Origin: CAZZCN01 sp964652975
GTDB taxonomy: Bacteria > Bacillota > Clostridia > Saccharofermentanales > UBA5734
Reading direction: 5' to 3'
Assembly: GCA_964652975.1 (NCBI GenBank)
Contig: CAZZCN010000012.1
Location: forward strand, 1-50,743
Length of the DNA stretch: 50,743 nucleotides
The notes under the pieces were generated by a model, which saw only the letters and a program-made list of their open reading frames with translations, was not told the origin of the DNA and ran no database searches. Below are positions 1-9,816 of this stretch, one piece after another. Both the position numbers and the translations under genes were made by a program. Within the stretch, counting starts at the first letter, position 1. Each line of letters begins with the position of its first letter.

Positions 1-138
1 TCTGCTCTTATCATGGCACAACGCGAGAAAAATCCAAGTGATGCAAAATTCAATGAACTTATCGCCATTTGCGAAAACGAGTCCCAAAGAGAATATTGCC
101 GGTTGTTCCATATACCGATTACTGACAATCATTCATAA
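1..138 (+). CDS. C-terminal end of an unidentified protein (5' truncated)
   Basis: Frame 1 is open from the first base to a TAA at 136-138 and gives the last 45 residues of a protein that begins outside the window. The tail is hydrophilic, with two cysteines (ICEN and EYCR), and ends ITDNHS. I recognise no domain, and the fragment is too short to assign. It may belong with the transporters downstream, but the 281-base gap to the next gene and a good promoter in that gap argue for a separate transcript. Confidence 0.5.
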   Translation, partial: SALIMAQREKNPSDAKFNELIAICENESQREYCRLFHIPITDNHS

Positions 139-346
139 TTAAGCATCAGGGCTTATTGGTGATATACATTTTAATAAATCTCAATGGAAAAGAGTATTTC
201 TATCTACGTAATTTATTTTACCTTATCTTACAAAATGACATTATTTCCATGTTTTATGACAGCGGAACGGTAGTGGTAAGATATAACAAGCTCGCTCCTA
301 GGAGATCACTCTGGGTTGCCAGTAATTTAGAGAATTAAAGAACTAA

Positions 347-376
347 TTGGATATTTCATTACAATTATAGTATTAT
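347..376 (+). promoter_or_regulatory. sigma-A-like promoter of the antiporter gene
   Basis: TTGGAT (347-352), an 18-base spacer and TATTAT (371-376), 44 bases before the antiporter ATG. The 30-base element recurs at 1804-1833 with only three mismatches, spacer included. The rest of the 139-419 gap shows no other signal, apart from a 60-codon GTG-started frame that I do not accept as a gene. Confidence 0.55.
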
Positions 377-419
377 AGAAAAATAAGACAAAAGAAAATA
401 TAAAAGTGGAGGGACACTG

Positions 420-1724
420 ATGCTCACAAGTCTGGCATTCATTTTTATCATAGGGTTGTCTCTGGCGGCGATTTTTAAAATGCTAAAATTGCCGGGTCTT
501 ATTGGCATGCTCATTACCGGGATTGTCCTGGGTCCTTATGCATTGAATTTGCTGGATAAATCGATTCTGACTATATCGTCTGACTTAAGACAGCTTGCCC
601 TTATTATCATTCTAGCAAGAGCCGGACTGGCACTTGATTTCAAAGACCTGGCAAAAGTTGGGCGTCCTGCTATTCTAATGTGCTTTTTACCGGCATGTCT
701 GGAGATTGTGGCTGTTATTCTTATAGCGCCGAAACTTTTCGGATTTTCCATTCCCGAGGCCGCTATCATGGGCGCGGTAATAGCTGCGGGATCACCGGCG
801 GTAATAGTACCGAAAATGCTTCATCTCATTGAAACCAGATACGGCACCGCCAAGAAAATCCCCCAGATGATTATGGCTGGAGCGACTGTTGACGGGGTTG
901 TTGTAATTATTCTTTTCACAGTTTTCATAGGTATCAATCAGGGACAGACATTATCCGCTATGAGCTTCTCCCAGATACCGGTATCTATTTTGACCGGACT
1001 GGTGCTGGGCGTTTTGACCGGGCTGATTTTTTCGTGGATTTTCAAGAAAATTCATGTGCGCGACTCTACAAAAGTATTGGTTATTCTAGGAATTTCATTT
1101 TTATTGGTGGCCGCTGAACAATCCTTAAAAGGAATAGTGCCATTTTCAGGATTGCTGGCGGTTATGAGCATGGGAGTTGCCATCAATAAAATACGACCTA
1201 ATGTTGCGCAGCGTCTTTCGGACAAGTTTTCAAAGCTCTGGGTTGGCGCCGAGGTTTTGCTGTTTGTTCTGGTCGGTGCGACCGTTGATATCAAATATGC
1301 CTTGTCAGCAGGCATAATTGCTGTTATAGTGATTTTCGGAGCGCTTGCTTTTCGAATGGCCGGGGTCGTTATCTGTACTACAAAGACAGGGTTTTCAAAG
1401 AGGGAGAAAGCATTTTGCATGATTGCGTACATTCCCAAGGCTACTGTGCAGGCAGCTATCGGATCAATACCACTGGCAATGGGACTTGCGTGCGGCCAAT
1501 CCGTAATTACCGTTGCGGTGCTGGCTATTTTGATAACTGCTCCACTAGGTGCTATCGGAATAGATTTTGCGTTTAAGAGATTGCTGCATGTTGAAAATAT
1601 AGATATACACAAATCCGAGAATACCGCTACCAGAAACAGACACAGTGCACATTCTGATAATACCGCAACCGGAAGCAGACACAGTGTACACTCTGGAAAC
1701 ACCAACCCGGAATCAGTTATATAA
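420..1724 (+). CDS. Cation:proton antiporter (CPA / NhaP-Kef type)
   Basis: A 434-residue integral membrane protein with about 12 hydrophobic segments. Its start reads like the sodium/proton exchanger domain (PF00999), with an ITGIVLGPYAL segment near residues 33-43. It should exchange Na+ or K+ for protons across the cytoplasmic membrane; the ion cannot be read from sequence. There is no RCK/TrkA-N domain, unlike full Kef proteins. The ATG follows GTGGAGGG at 407-413 with good spacing. The hydrophilic tail (about residues 395-434) is odd: it holds two near-identical 13-residue units encoded by 39-bp tandem repeats. It may energise cation balance for the cation-coupled sugar symporter that follows, but the two genes have separate promoters. 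Confidence 0.8.
   Translation: MLTSLAFIFIIGLSLAAIFKMLKLPGLIGMLITGIVLGPYALNLLDKSILTISSDLRQLALIIILARAGLALDFKDLAKVGRPAILMCFLPACLEIVAVILIAPKLFGFSIPEAAIMGAVIAAGSPAVIVPKMLHLIETRYGTAKKIPQMIMAGATVDGVVVIILFTVFIGINQGQTLSAMSFSQIPVSILTGLVLGVLTGLIFSWIFKKIHVRDSTKVLVILGISFLLVAAEQSLKGIVPFSGLLAVMSMGVAINKIRPNVAQRLSDKFSKLWVGAEVLLFVLVGATVDIKYALSAGIIAVIVIFGALAFRMAGVVICTTKTGFSKREKAFCMIAYIPKATVQAAIGSIPLAMGLACGQSVITVAVLAILITAPLGAIGIDFAFKRLLHVENIDIHKSENTATRNRHSAHSDNTATGSRHSVHSGNTNPESVI
1617..1703 (+). repeat. 39-bp tandem repeat in the antiporter tail
   Basis: Unit 1 spans 1617-1655, unit 2 spans 1656-1694, and a third starts and decays at 1695-1703. The products are ENTATRNRHSAHS and DNTATGSRHSVHS, followed by GNT. 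The repeat keeps frame and lies after the last membrane segment, so it extends a cytoplasmic or external tail rather than the transport core. Confidence 0.8.
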
Positions 1725-1803
1725 ATAGTTAGTAAAAATTAAAAGCCATAATTACAATCCAATCAATTGTTTCTTTAGTATGCCATATAAAGTGAAATGA
1801 TTA

Positions 1804-1833
1804 TTGGATTTTTCATAACAAATATAGTATTAT
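1804..1833 (+). promoter_or_regulatory. Upstream promoter-like copy before the GPH symporter
   Basis: TTGGAT (1804-1809), 18 bases, TATTAT (1828-1833). It matches the 347-376 element at 27 of 30 positions. It lies 133 bases before the symporter ATG, so a transcript from here would have a long leader. Confidence 0.5.
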
Positions 1834-1891
1834 GGGAAATAATATAGCAAACTATTTTTGTATTATATGATTTGAAAAACGACAAAATAGT

Positions 1892-1920
1892 TTGACAGAT
1901 GCGTTTTGATAGAATATCAA
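1892..1920 (+). promoter_or_regulatory. Second candidate promoter before the GPH symporter
   Basis: A perfect TTGACA (1892-1897), a 17-base spacer and a weak TATCAA (1915-1920), 46 bases before the start codon. It may be the proximal promoter, with 1804-1833 as the distal one. Confidence 0.4.
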
Positions 1921-1966
1921 TAATAGAACATATTTTAAAACGCTAACCTTGTGAACGGAGTATTTA

Positions 1967-3418
1967 ATGAGACATAAAAAAACTAAAATGATACACATTC
2001 CCCTTGTGGATAAAATCGCTTACGGAATGGGCAATTTGACATATGGAATAGTTTCTCAGATGATAGGCACCTATATGGTTTTCTATTCTACCGCGGTTCT
2101 CGGGATTTCGGGTGCGGTAGTAGGTACTGCAGTCAGTATAAGCGTTTTATGGGATGCCATATCCGATCCACTGATGGGTTATTATTCCGATATAACCAAG
2201 TCCAAAATTTTCGGCAGAAGACACCTTTACATCCTGGTTGGATGTATTACACTGGCAATATTTAATTTTCTTATATGGGCTATAAATCCTGCGTGGTCGA
2301 ATATAGCGAAGGTATCAGCTGTATTTGTATTGATGATGCTGATAAAAACCGCAGCGACAGTATATGCCACACCCTACACCGCATTGGGCGCCGAGCTGTC
2401 GAACGACTACAACGAAAGAACATCGGTACAAGGTATAAGGACAATATTTTTTCTGCTCGGACTGATGTTTGCCACGGTTATGGGTTTTCTGCTTTTCTTT
2501 AAATCAACCAAGGAGTTTCCGGTGGGGCAGCTAAACCCTGCGGCATATCGGAATATGGGCTTGACGGTCTCCATCATTGCAATAGTGTTTGGACTGGTAT
2601 GCTTTTTTAAGACCAAGAAATACATTCCCCACCTGCCTGTATGCCACCATACCGACACAGAATCCGGCAGCATGACAAAATTGATTGGAAGCTTCGTCCT
2701 TGCATTAAAAAATGCAAGCTACAGGAATATCGTAATAGCATATCTTCTTACGAACATATCGTCGGCGCTTATAAGCACTCTCGGAATTCATGTTTTTACT
2801 TATACATTCAAATTAGACAGCAAAGACATTGGAATAATTTTCGGCGTACTGTTTACAGTCAGCATTTTGTCGCAGCCTTTATGGGTCAGGATATCTGCAA
2901 AAATCGACAAAAAGGGAGCGGTTATACTGGGCCTGCTGCTAAGCACTGCCGGAAGCATAATGCTCCTGGTTTTTGTATTCGTGAAGGACTACATCGCAGG
3001 GCAGATGCTTTACATGCTGCCATTCGCGGCTATTGCAGGATTTGGTGCAGGTGCGTTGTTTTCTGTGCCATACTCGATGATTGCGGACACCATTGACGTG
3101 GACGAGCTGAAGACAGGTGTCAGACTTGAGGGCGTTTATTATGGAAGCCTGACTTTTTTCTATAAGTTCTCACAGGCCATCACTATTTTTATTCTCGGTA
3201 TGATACTGGATTTTGTCAAATTCAACAGCGAGGCTAAGGTGCAGCCCGAGAGCACGGTTATGATCCTCGGATTGACCATTGCTGTTGGCGGGATAATTGT
3301 GCTGTCGCTTGCAGGTCTTATTTATTCGAAATACGACCTGAACCGCGAGAAAATCACAGAAATCCAAAGTCAGATTGCGAAAAGGAATGCCGAGGAAATA
3401 AACGATTCCGCTTGTTAG
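1967..3418 (+). CDS. GPH-family sugar:cation symporter (MelB-like MFS)
   Basis: A 483-residue, 12-helix transporter of the glycoside-pentoside-hexuronide:cation symporter family. Family hallmarks are the N-terminal DKIAYGMGNL segment, the aspartate-rich SDPLMGYYSDITKSKIFGRRHLYI stretch near residues 67-90 in the cation-binding helix and loop, and AGFGAGALFSVPYSMIADTIDVDELKTGVR near 350-380. It should import a glycoside or uronide with Na+ or H+. The ATG follows GGAG at 1957-1960. Its stop codon overlaps the stop of the convergent dockerin gene by four bases, with no terminator between them. Its place beside the polysaccharide locus suggests it carries a small breakdown product. Confidence 0.85.
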   Translation: MRHKKTKMIHIPLVDKIAYGMGNLTYGIVSQMIGTYMVFYSTAVLGISGAVVGTAVSISVLWDAISDPLMGYYSDITKSKIFGRRHLYILVGCITLAIFNFLIWAINPAWSNIAKVSAVFVLMMLIKTAATVYATPYTALGAELSNDYNERTSVQGIRTIFFLLGLMFATVMGFLLFFKSTKEFPVGQLNPAAYRNMGLTVSIIAIVFGLVCFFKTKKYIPHLPVCHHTDTESGSMTKLIGSFVLALKNASYRNIVIAYLLTNISSALISTLGIHVFTYTFKLDSKDIGIIFGVLFTVSILSQPLWVRISAKIDKKGAVILGLLLSTAGSIMLLVFVFVKDYIAGQMLYMLPFAAIAGFGAGALFSVPYSMIADTIDVDELKTGVRLEGVYYGSLTFFYKFSQAITIFILGMILDFVKFNSEAKVQPESTVMILGLTIAVGGIIVLSLAGLIYSKYDLNREKITEIQSQIAKRNAEEINDSAC

Positions 3419-6400
3419 ATACCAAGCAATTGTTTTTTTAGCAAAAGCAAATCGCTCACAGTAACAGAGCCATTTGAATTAATATCGGCTGCACTGAAGA
3501 ACACACCGCTAAGTGCGACACTCTTCAGCAGTTGTTGTTTGACGTAAGCTAAATCCCCGATTAGTACATTTCCGTCACCATCGATATCACCTCTTAAAAG
3601 CAGGAGATAATTGATAATAGCAGTACCTTCATCAACCGTGACAGAGGCTCCGGTGCCAACTAATGAAGAACCTGTCAATTCAATGCCAAATCGATTAAAT
3701 GACTGAACCGATACGCCGGGTGCAATTATCATATTGTTCAAGAAGCTTGAATATGTGAGATTTTTCGGGAACCCGGATACTACGTTTTGAACGGAGAGAT
3801 TGTATGTATTAAAAATCACAGGTTCATTGTCCTGAGTGTTCTTATTGTAAACAACAGTAACACGGCCTATTTGAGGGGACCATATGTTTGAATCGCTTCT
3901 TAAGGTTATTTTTATAAAGTTCGTGCCTTGCGGAACATAGGAAGCAGGCTTAAAGTCAGCTTTGAACCAGTCACCAAGGGTCTGTACCGGAGTGTCGGAG
4001 GACATTGGAATCTCGGTCCAGGTGAGGCTGTCACTTGAGCAAAACCCCTTCACTTTATTTGTAATTATCCCGGTGAAATATATTCTTGCAGAAAAATCAA
4101 TAATATTCTTTGTCTTATATACAATGTATTCTTCTGTGTTTGTGGTTCTTAAAACCCTTGAAGTGTCATTTTCCATATAGCTGGAATTACCGCTGTCCAA
4201 CGCTAAATTCGGGGAACGGGAAAAAACATTGTTCCAATTATCCAGATTATCTGTAAACGAGTCAATAGCGGAAGTATAGATAATTGACCTTGAAATTTGC
4301 GGAGTCCATACATTTGCGTCGTTTTGGATGGAATACTTGACAAATCTTGTTCCGGACGGCAAAGCACTTGTCGGTGAAAAGGACACACGCTTCCATTCAC
4401 CTGAGACAATCTTTTCGTAGTTTGACGTTAATGAAACTATTTGAGCCCAGTTAGTGCCGTCAGCCGAAGTGTATGCCTTGAATCTGCCTGAAATAGTAGC
4501 ATAATAATAGATCATGACATTAAAATCGCTTATTTGCGTGCTGATTCCTCCGGAATAGTATACTATGTCTCCCGGTGTATCTGCTGTTCTGACAATTCTA
4601 GAAGCATCATTTTCAAAGTAACTTAAATTTGAACCGTCAAATGCAAGATTCGAGGTATGTGAAAAGGACTTGCTCCAATCTTCCATGTTGTCGTATATAA
4701 ATGTCTGTGAACAGATGCTTTTAATATAATCGTAGGTAAGAGTGAATGTTCCATCCGGCCTTATAAGCCAGAACCCCCGCAAATCACTGTTAACAGGCCT
4801 GCCGGTATATGAAGTAACAGCTTCGTTGCAATAAAGCTCCCAGTATATTGCGTATTGAACACCCCATGCAAGCGCTGTTTCAAGTTGAATGCTCACCTGG
4901 TTCAACTGATTTGCATCTGAGCCAAGAGAGCTTTCGGCTGCTCCAAATTCTCCTATAAATATATTTTTATCCCCAAAATCATTACTTGATGGAGCCTTTT
5001 CAGCTACATAATTTAAATTGTCCCACAGTAATCCTGCATTTGTTCCAGTCTCCCAGTTCGAGTATGAGTACAGATCTGCATATGTATATGGAACAACAAC
5101 GTCAATAATTTTTTGCTCTCCTGATGGATTTAAAGATACTCTATTGACTTCTATGGCACCATACACCTTGACGTTGGTAGAGGATACTTCGGATCTGGCG
5201 CGATTGATACCATCCTGTCTTGCATTAAACCATTCAATCATTCCATTTATCGCTGTGGTTTTTTCTTGAGAAGTAGTCATTAGGTCAAGCCTTAAAGCAT
5301 TATCACCCTCCCAGTTTTGAAGGACAAAAGTCTTTCCTGTGCCGTCATATGTTTCCAGGAGATACTTCGTTAGATTGTAGAATTCCTCATTTATGCTGTT
5401 TTTCTGTGCAGTGGAGAGGCCTGTCTTCCAGTTGTAGTTGCTGAATTCATAAGCCTCAAGAATATAATGCTTTAGTGGCTTTGCAAAAGCGTCTTTGTAA
5501 TAGCTTGTTTTAGCCAGGTCGGTCATAGAAGTAATTGTTCCCCAGCTTGAATTAAATGAATACACTGAAGCATACTGCGGTGTAAGCCATAATTTTACAG
5601 TCTTGCTCCCTGTCTCAACAACCTTGTCAACCCCTTCATTCAGATAATCTTTTGTAGTAAAATTATAAAGTCCTGCTACATGGGTTATACCTACGCGCTC
5701 GCCCAGATTCAATGTGTTACCGGGAGATTCTGTAAGAAATGGAGACTTGGTGATAGTTACATTCACCAGTATTGGCTCCCAGGCATTACCTGTAGTATCA
5801 AATGAAAGTTTGATAAATTTTGCATTACCTGGCAGAATATCAGTTGAGATTGACATTCTTTTCCAATTGGATGTTATATTCTGATAAGAATTTAAATATG
5901 ATGTAGTTGTTGATGCCGTTATAAAGGCAGTATTATCTGCTGAATAGGATATGCTTATCCTGTCCTTTGCATAGTTTTCATCTCCGCTGTAGTAAAGATA
6001 TTCTGCTGTGACGGATGCATTTCCGTTAGTTGAGTATGTAATAAATCTCTCGGCACTTGTATTAAGCATAACCAGACCGGTTGTGTCGCCTGATGGCATT
6101 GAGGCGGGATTATTAAAAGTTGTTAGAGTGCTCGGACCCGAATGTGCGAATATTTTGTCAAATCCTGTCAAATCATCAGAAATATTATCACTTGCAGGGA
6201 CAGTTGTATCATGTTGAATTATCACGCTTGTCATCATTGGCGTCCAGCTTTCTGGATATGAATTGTCATACACGATTTTAATGTATTGCGTGTTGCTTGC
6301 AGTGGCATTTGAAACAACATTCATTCTGTGCCATCCGTTTTCTGATGCAATCCAGTTGGATGCACATATAACCTCGCTAAAATTTACATTGTCACTCGAC

Positions 6401-6732
6401 TGGTAAACATACATTTTGTTTTTGGCATAATTAATGTCACCACCGTAGTTTACATATTCTGCAGTTACATTGACACTGCCGTATACCCTGTAGATCACAT
6501 ACCTCTGGGCAGTGTTGCTGAGCTTCAGCAATGCGGACGCATCACCATCCGGCAGGGCGGCATCCAATGTATGTAGCGCTAATGTGCCTGCTCCTGAGGT
6601 TTGATAAATCTTGGAAAAATCAACTAAATCATCATTGATGTCATTTGGGTTGGCAGCTGCTACCAAGCCGAACGAGGAAATGGAGACAATCGTCAAAATC
6701 AGAGTCAGGGACAACGCTAAGAATTTTTTCAT
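3415..6732 (-). CDS. Secreted modular protein: repeat modules, GH-A-like catalytic domain, dockerin
   Basis: I start it at the ATG at 6732, behind AGGAG 8 bases upstream, not at the in-frame GTG three codons earlier; that gives 1105 residues. Order: signal peptide (1-27), two DDLTDFSKIF-type modules (about 33-175 and 184-328), a (beta/alpha)8-like domain (about 340-675), two divergent modules (about 680-820 and 825-963), a short beta domain (970-1045) and a type I dockerin (1047-1105). The dockerin's two calcium loops begin DIDGDGNV and DINSNGSV. Likely catalytic glutamates are Glu475 (NWEGDN) and Glu595 (GEFGA), matching the strand 4/strand 7 logic of clan GH-A, but I cannot name a GH family. 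It should act outside the cell, docked to a cohesin protein encoded elsewhere. Last gene of a three-gene operon, 30 bases after the preceding gene. Confidence 0.75.
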   Translation of the reverse strand: MKKFLALSLTLILTIVSISSFGLVAAANPNDINDDLVDFSKIYQTSGAGTLALHTLDAALPDGDASALLKLSNTAQRYVIYRVYGSVNVTAEYVNYGGDINYAKNKMYVYQSSDNVNFSEVICASNWIASENGWHRMNVVSNATASNTQYIKIVYDNSYPESWTPMMTSVIIQHDTTVPASDNISDDLTGFDKIFAHSGPSTLTTFNNPASMPSGDTTGLVMLNTSAERFITYSTNGNASVTAEYLYYSGDENYAKDRISISYSADNTAFITASTTTSYLNSYQNITSNWKRMSISTDILPGNAKFIKLSFDTTGNAWEPILVNVTITKSPFLTESPGNTLNLGERVGITHVAGLYNFTTKDYLNEGVDKVVETGSKTVKLWLTPQYASVYSFNSSWGTITSMTDLAKTSYYKDAFAKPLKHYILEAYEFSNYNWKTGLSTAQKNSINEEFYNLTKYLLETYDGTGKTFVLQNWEGDNALRLDLMTTSQEKTTAINGMIEWFNARQDGINRARSEVSSTNVKVYGAIEVNRVSLNPSGEQKIIDVVVPYTYADLYSYSNWETGTNAGLLWDNLNYVAEKAPSSNDFGDKNIFIGEFGAAESSLGSDANQLNQVSIQLETALAWGVQYAIYWELYCNEAVTSYTGRPVNSDLRGFWLIRPDGTFTLTYDYIKSICSQTFIYDNMEDWSKSFSHTSNLAFDGSNLSYFENDASRIVRTADTPGDIVYYSGGISTQISDFNVMIYYYATISGRFKAYTSADGTNWAQIVSLTSNYEKIVSGEWKRVSFSPTSALPSGTRFVKYSIQNDANVWTPQISRSIIYTSAIDSFTDNLDNWNNVFSRSPNLALDSGNSSYMENDTSRVLRTTNTEEYIVYKTKNIIDFSARIYFTGIITNKVKGFCSSDSLTWTEIPMSSDTPVQTLGDWFKADFKPASYVPQGTNFIKITLRSDSNIWSPQIGRVTVVYNKNTQDNEPVIFNTYNLSVQNVVSGFPKNLTYSSFLNNMIIAPGVSVQSFNRFGIELTGSSLVGTGASVTVDEGTAIINYLLLLRGDIDGDGNVLIGDLAYVKQQLLKSVALSGVFFSAADINSNGSVTVSDLLLLKKQLLGI
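6198..6732 (-). repeat. Inverted long repeat, arm 1 (5' end of dockerin gene)
   Basis: The first ~178 codons match those at 23497-24030 on the other strand at roughly nine in ten residues. Stretches are also identical at the DNA level, for example the codons for VNYGGDINYAKNKMYVYQSS, synonymous sites included. Such identity points to a recent duplication or gene conversion. Confidence 0.75.
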
Positions 6733-6762
6733 ACAACACACTCCTGCTATTTATAAAAATTA

Positions 6763-8070
6763 TCATAATATCTTTTTGGCCGCTCTTTTCTTATATAATA
6801 TATAACCCAGTACAAGGGCTAATACCAGTATTGCCAATATAACACCTATCATAATCGGCCAGTCGATAACAAGAATTTTCTTCGTTTTTGGCTTATCGGT
6901 AGAAACCGTGCTGCTTTCGGAAACAATTGATGGGACTGATTCTGATGAGTCGCTTGAAGAAGCAATGCTTTCAGAGGAGACAGCTTCAGATGGAGATGAG
7001 GATGCGGCTATGCTGCTTTGATTTTTTGAGCTTGAACCGGCTGAGGCATTCACCTGATTGATAATGCTTGCCGATACACCGAACTCCAGCTTGTCTACAA
7101 GCGGGTCCCAGGCATTCCCGCCGATATTGGTTATAGATAATTTCAGATACTTGGTGGTGCTTGAAAGCTTTATACCAAGTTTCGAATATCCCCAGATATT
7201 GTCAGTGGTTCTTGTTATGGCAGGATTTGCGTTTAATGCCGTCCAGCTTGTCTTGTTGGTGGATCCATAAACTTTTATATGCTTGCCCGAATCCTGGTCA
7301 TAAGTGAAATAATGTATCAGAACATTTGGTTGACCGCTTATCTTGTAGATTACATACTCTTCCTTGGTAGCGGTAGCGGTATTTCGCTTAAGAATGTTCA
7401 TATCGGACTTGTAAACGACAAGTGATTCCCCCGCTTTGCTGTCAAGCTTCGCAGTCGTAATACCGCTGCTGGCTTCAAACACATTATTCATATTAGCAAA
7501 ATCTTCCTTGAAGTACCCGGTTATTGAAGGGGGTTCTGCCGTAACAGGCGCAGTCGTTTTAACATTTACAAGAATCGGTTCCCAGATGTTTGCCGTGCTA
7601 TTGTCAAATTCTAATTTTACGTATTTCAGTCCGCTGCTTATTGAAGAAGTAACAACTTCTATCCTTTTAAAGTTCGTTGCAGCCTCGCCAAGGAGCTTGT
7701 AAGTCATGGAAAGTGGAGTGTAAGCCTTGTTGTCCGATGAAACCGATGCCTTAACCTTGCCTTTTGCATATGTAAAATCCCCGCTGTAATACAAATATTC
7801 GTACTTAATGGAAAAATTTCCGTTTATCTTATATACAATGTATTTTACATTTTCATGGTTAAGTTTTTTTATACCGGTTATGTCTCCCGCTGGTACGTCG
7901 GATGGCTTTTTTACAACCATTATTTCAAGACCCTGGCTTACAAAGAAGATTTTTGACAGATCGGTAAGATCATCGGTTCCGGAAAACACTGTGTCAGCAG
8001 CCAGGGAAACTGATATGGAGGACAGGCATATTAGAAGGATGAAGGCAATTGAACAAATCTTTTTAACCAT
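6763..8070 (-). CDS. Membrane-anchored surface protein with two repeat modules
   Basis: Start set at the ATG at 8070, behind AAAGGAG with 8-base spacing; this gives 435 residues. An upstream in-frame ATG at 8103 has no ribosome binding site. Order: signal peptide (1-25), two modules of the family shared across this locus (about 30-175 and 192-335), a serine-rich stalk (about 345-395), one transmembrane helix (about 403-425) and a basic KKRAAKKIL end. No catalytic motif is visible. I infer a surface glycan-binding protein held in the membrane by its C terminus. Its start overlaps the stop of the upstream gene by 8 bases, so translation is probably coupled. Confidence 0.65.
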   Translation of the reverse strand: MVKKICSIAFILLICLSSISVSLAADTVFSGTDDLTDLSKIFFVSQGLEIMVVKKPSDVPAGDITGIKKLNHENVKYIVYKINGNFSIKYEYLYYSGDFTYAKGKVKASVSSDNKAYTPLSMTYKLLGEAATNFKRIEVVTSSISSGLKYVKLEFDNSTANIWEPILVNVKTTAPVTAEPPSITGYFKEDFANMNNVFEASSGITTAKLDSKAGESLVVYKSDMNILKRNTATATKEEYVIYKISGQPNVLIHYFTYDQDSGKHIKVYGSTNKTSWTALNANPAITRTTDNIWGYSKLGIKLSSTTKYLKLSITNIGGNAWDPLVDKLEFGVSASIINQVNASAGSSSKNQSSIAASSSPSEAVSSESIASSSDSSESVPSIVSESSTVSTDKPKTKKILVIDWPIMIGVILAILVLALVLGYILYKKRAAKKIL

Positions 8071-9778
8071 TGATAGTACTCCTTTTAATATTTGAAAGTC
8101 CATAAATTACAGCTAATGAAAGTAATGATAAAAGCATTGCTGAAACTAAAGGCAATTGAGCGGAATCTGCGGTACCCGGATTGACAACATCCGTGTCGAC
8201 TTTTGATATTGTAATGCTTGCCACCATTGGATCCCAGGCATTGGCTTCCTTGTTGTTGACAATTGCAACTCGAACAAAATTACTGCTGGATGGCAGTGAC
8301 GCCTTTAGTGTTGATTTTCCAAATACATCACCGTCTTCACGTGTTATCTTAGGTGTTGCTGAAATATCCACCCATGAAGTTCCATCAATTGATGACTGCA
8401 ATTTGACATGCGAGCTTCCGTCATCGGCGTCATAAGTATAGTAAACTACTTCGATCATGTTCCTGTCAGCTTTCTCATATGTCATATATCCGTTTAAGGC
8501 ATCATTTCTGAGCGCCACTGTGAAATCCTTGCCGAATTTCTCGTTAATCAATAAATATAGTGCGTTTGAGGGATCTGAAATTGTCGTAAAAATAACATTA
8601 GAGCTACTGGAATACATCTTATCAGCATTCACAAGATCATCGATAATATTTACAGAGGGAATGGGAGTGGGAGTGCTGGTGGATGGTTCAGGTGTAGGTG
8701 TAGGAGTCACCTGTGACTGGGATCTGGTAATTGAGACATTCACCAATATCGGCTCCCATGCATTCCCTGTCGTATCGAATGACAGCTTGATAAATTTCGC
8801 GCTTTCTGGCAAAACACCGGTTGTACTTGACATTCTTTTCCAGTTGGAAGTAATATCCTGATATGAATTTACGTAGGATGTCGACGATGCAGCCTGTGTA
8901 TACGAAGTATTATCCGCCGAATAATACACCTTTATCTTGTCTTTTGCGTAGTTTTCGTCTCCGCTGTAGTAAAGATAATCCGCTTTTACAGTCGCACTGC
9001 CGTTTGTTGAATATATAACATACCTCTCACCTTCCGTGTTCAGCATGACAAGTCCGCTTGTATCGCCGGACGGCATGGACGCGGGATTGGAAAATGTTGT
9101 GAGTGTGTCAAGACCTGAATGAGCGAAGATTTTGTCGAAACCGGTTAAGTCATCAGAAATATTATCGCTTGCTCCTGAAGGGTTGGGGGTTGGAGATACT
9201 GACGTGGTTGGCGAGGCAGTAGGGACAGGGGTAACTGCTCCTGCCGCCTTCGAAATTGTCACATTTACAAGAATTGGCTCCCATACATTGCCTGCTGTAT
9301 TATAAACCAGCTTTACGTAACGGGCTGAAGAGGGCAGCTCACTTGAAGTGGTCAGCATTCTTTTCCAGTTGGAGACAGAGTTGTTGTATGCATTTACGAA
9401 AACTGTTGAAGCCGTTGCTTTCGTATAGGTCGAATTATCCGGTGAATAGAATATTTCAATCTTGCCTTTTGCATAATTATCGTCACCGCTATAGTATACA
9501 TACTCGGCCTTTACTGTTTCACTGCCGGTTAGAGTATACTTTATATACCTTTCACCGCCGACACTTAACATAACAAGACCATTCGTATCACCTGATGGCA
9601 TTGATGCCGGATTGGACCACGTGGACAAAGTTGATGTGCCTGAATGTTCGAAAATCTTTGAAAAATCTGTCAGATCATCGAACAGAACAATTGTGGAGTC
9701 AAGAGCATTCGTAAAGATAGCAGAAGAGCTAAAAGTGAAAATCAATAAAATAGATATTAACAATGCAATTTTTCTCAT
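8063..9778 (-). CDS. Membrane-anchored surface protein with three repeat modules
   Basis: Start set at the ATG at 9778, preceded by a perfect AGGAGG at 9785-9790; this gives 571 residues. Order: signal peptide (1-25), module 1 (34-176), a Pro/Thr/Ser linker (180-203), module 2 (205-352), a second Pro/Thr linker (355-375), a divergent module 3 (378-527), a transmembrane helix (about 542-563) and a short SNIKRSTING tail. Module 2 is nearly the same as the second module of the dockerin protein encoded at 3415-6732. No catalytic residues are evident, so glycan binding at the cell surface is my inference. First gene of the minus-strand operon, expressed from the box promoter at 9817-9857. Confidence 0.65.
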   Translation of the reverse strand: MRKIALLISILLIFTFSSSAIFTNALDSTIVLFDDLTDFSKIFEHSGTSTLSTWSNPASMPSGDTNGLVMLSVGGERYIKYTLTGSETVKAEYVYYSGDDNYAKGKIEIFYSPDNSTYTKATASTVFVNAYNNSVSNWKRMLTTSSELPSSARYVKLVYNTAGNVWEPILVNVTISKAAGAVTPVPTASPTTSVSPTPNPSGASDNISDDLTGFDKIFAHSGLDTLTTFSNPASMPSGDTSGLVMLNTEGERYVIYSTNGSATVKADYLYYSGDENYAKDKIKVYYSADNTSYTQAASSTSYVNSYQDITSNWKRMSSTTGVLPESAKFIKLSFDTTGNAWEPILVNVSITRSQSQVTPTPTPEPSTSTPTPIPSVNIIDDLVNADKMYSSSSNVIFTTISDPSNALYLLINEKFGKDFTVALRNDALNGYMTYEKADRNMIEVVYYTYDADDGSSHVKLQSSIDGTSWVDISATPKITREDGDVFGKSTLKASLPSSSNFVRVAIVNNKEANAWDPMVASITISKVDTDVVNPGTADSAQLPLVSAMLLSLLSLAVIYGLSNIKRSTING

Positions 9779-9816
9779 AAAAAACCTCCTAAAATAATTA
9801 ATTATAATATATATCA

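Noticed and set aside
156..338. 60-codon frame starting with GTG between the first tail and the antiporter
   Set aside because: No ribosome binding site, no recognisable domain, and an A/T-rich composition like the intergenic DNA; the promoter at 347 lies just after it.
1052..1705. Long reverse-strand frame (about 217 codons) opposite the antiporter gene
   Set aside because: It is a shadow of the antiporter; the forward frame has clear transporter helices, a promoter and a ribosome binding site.
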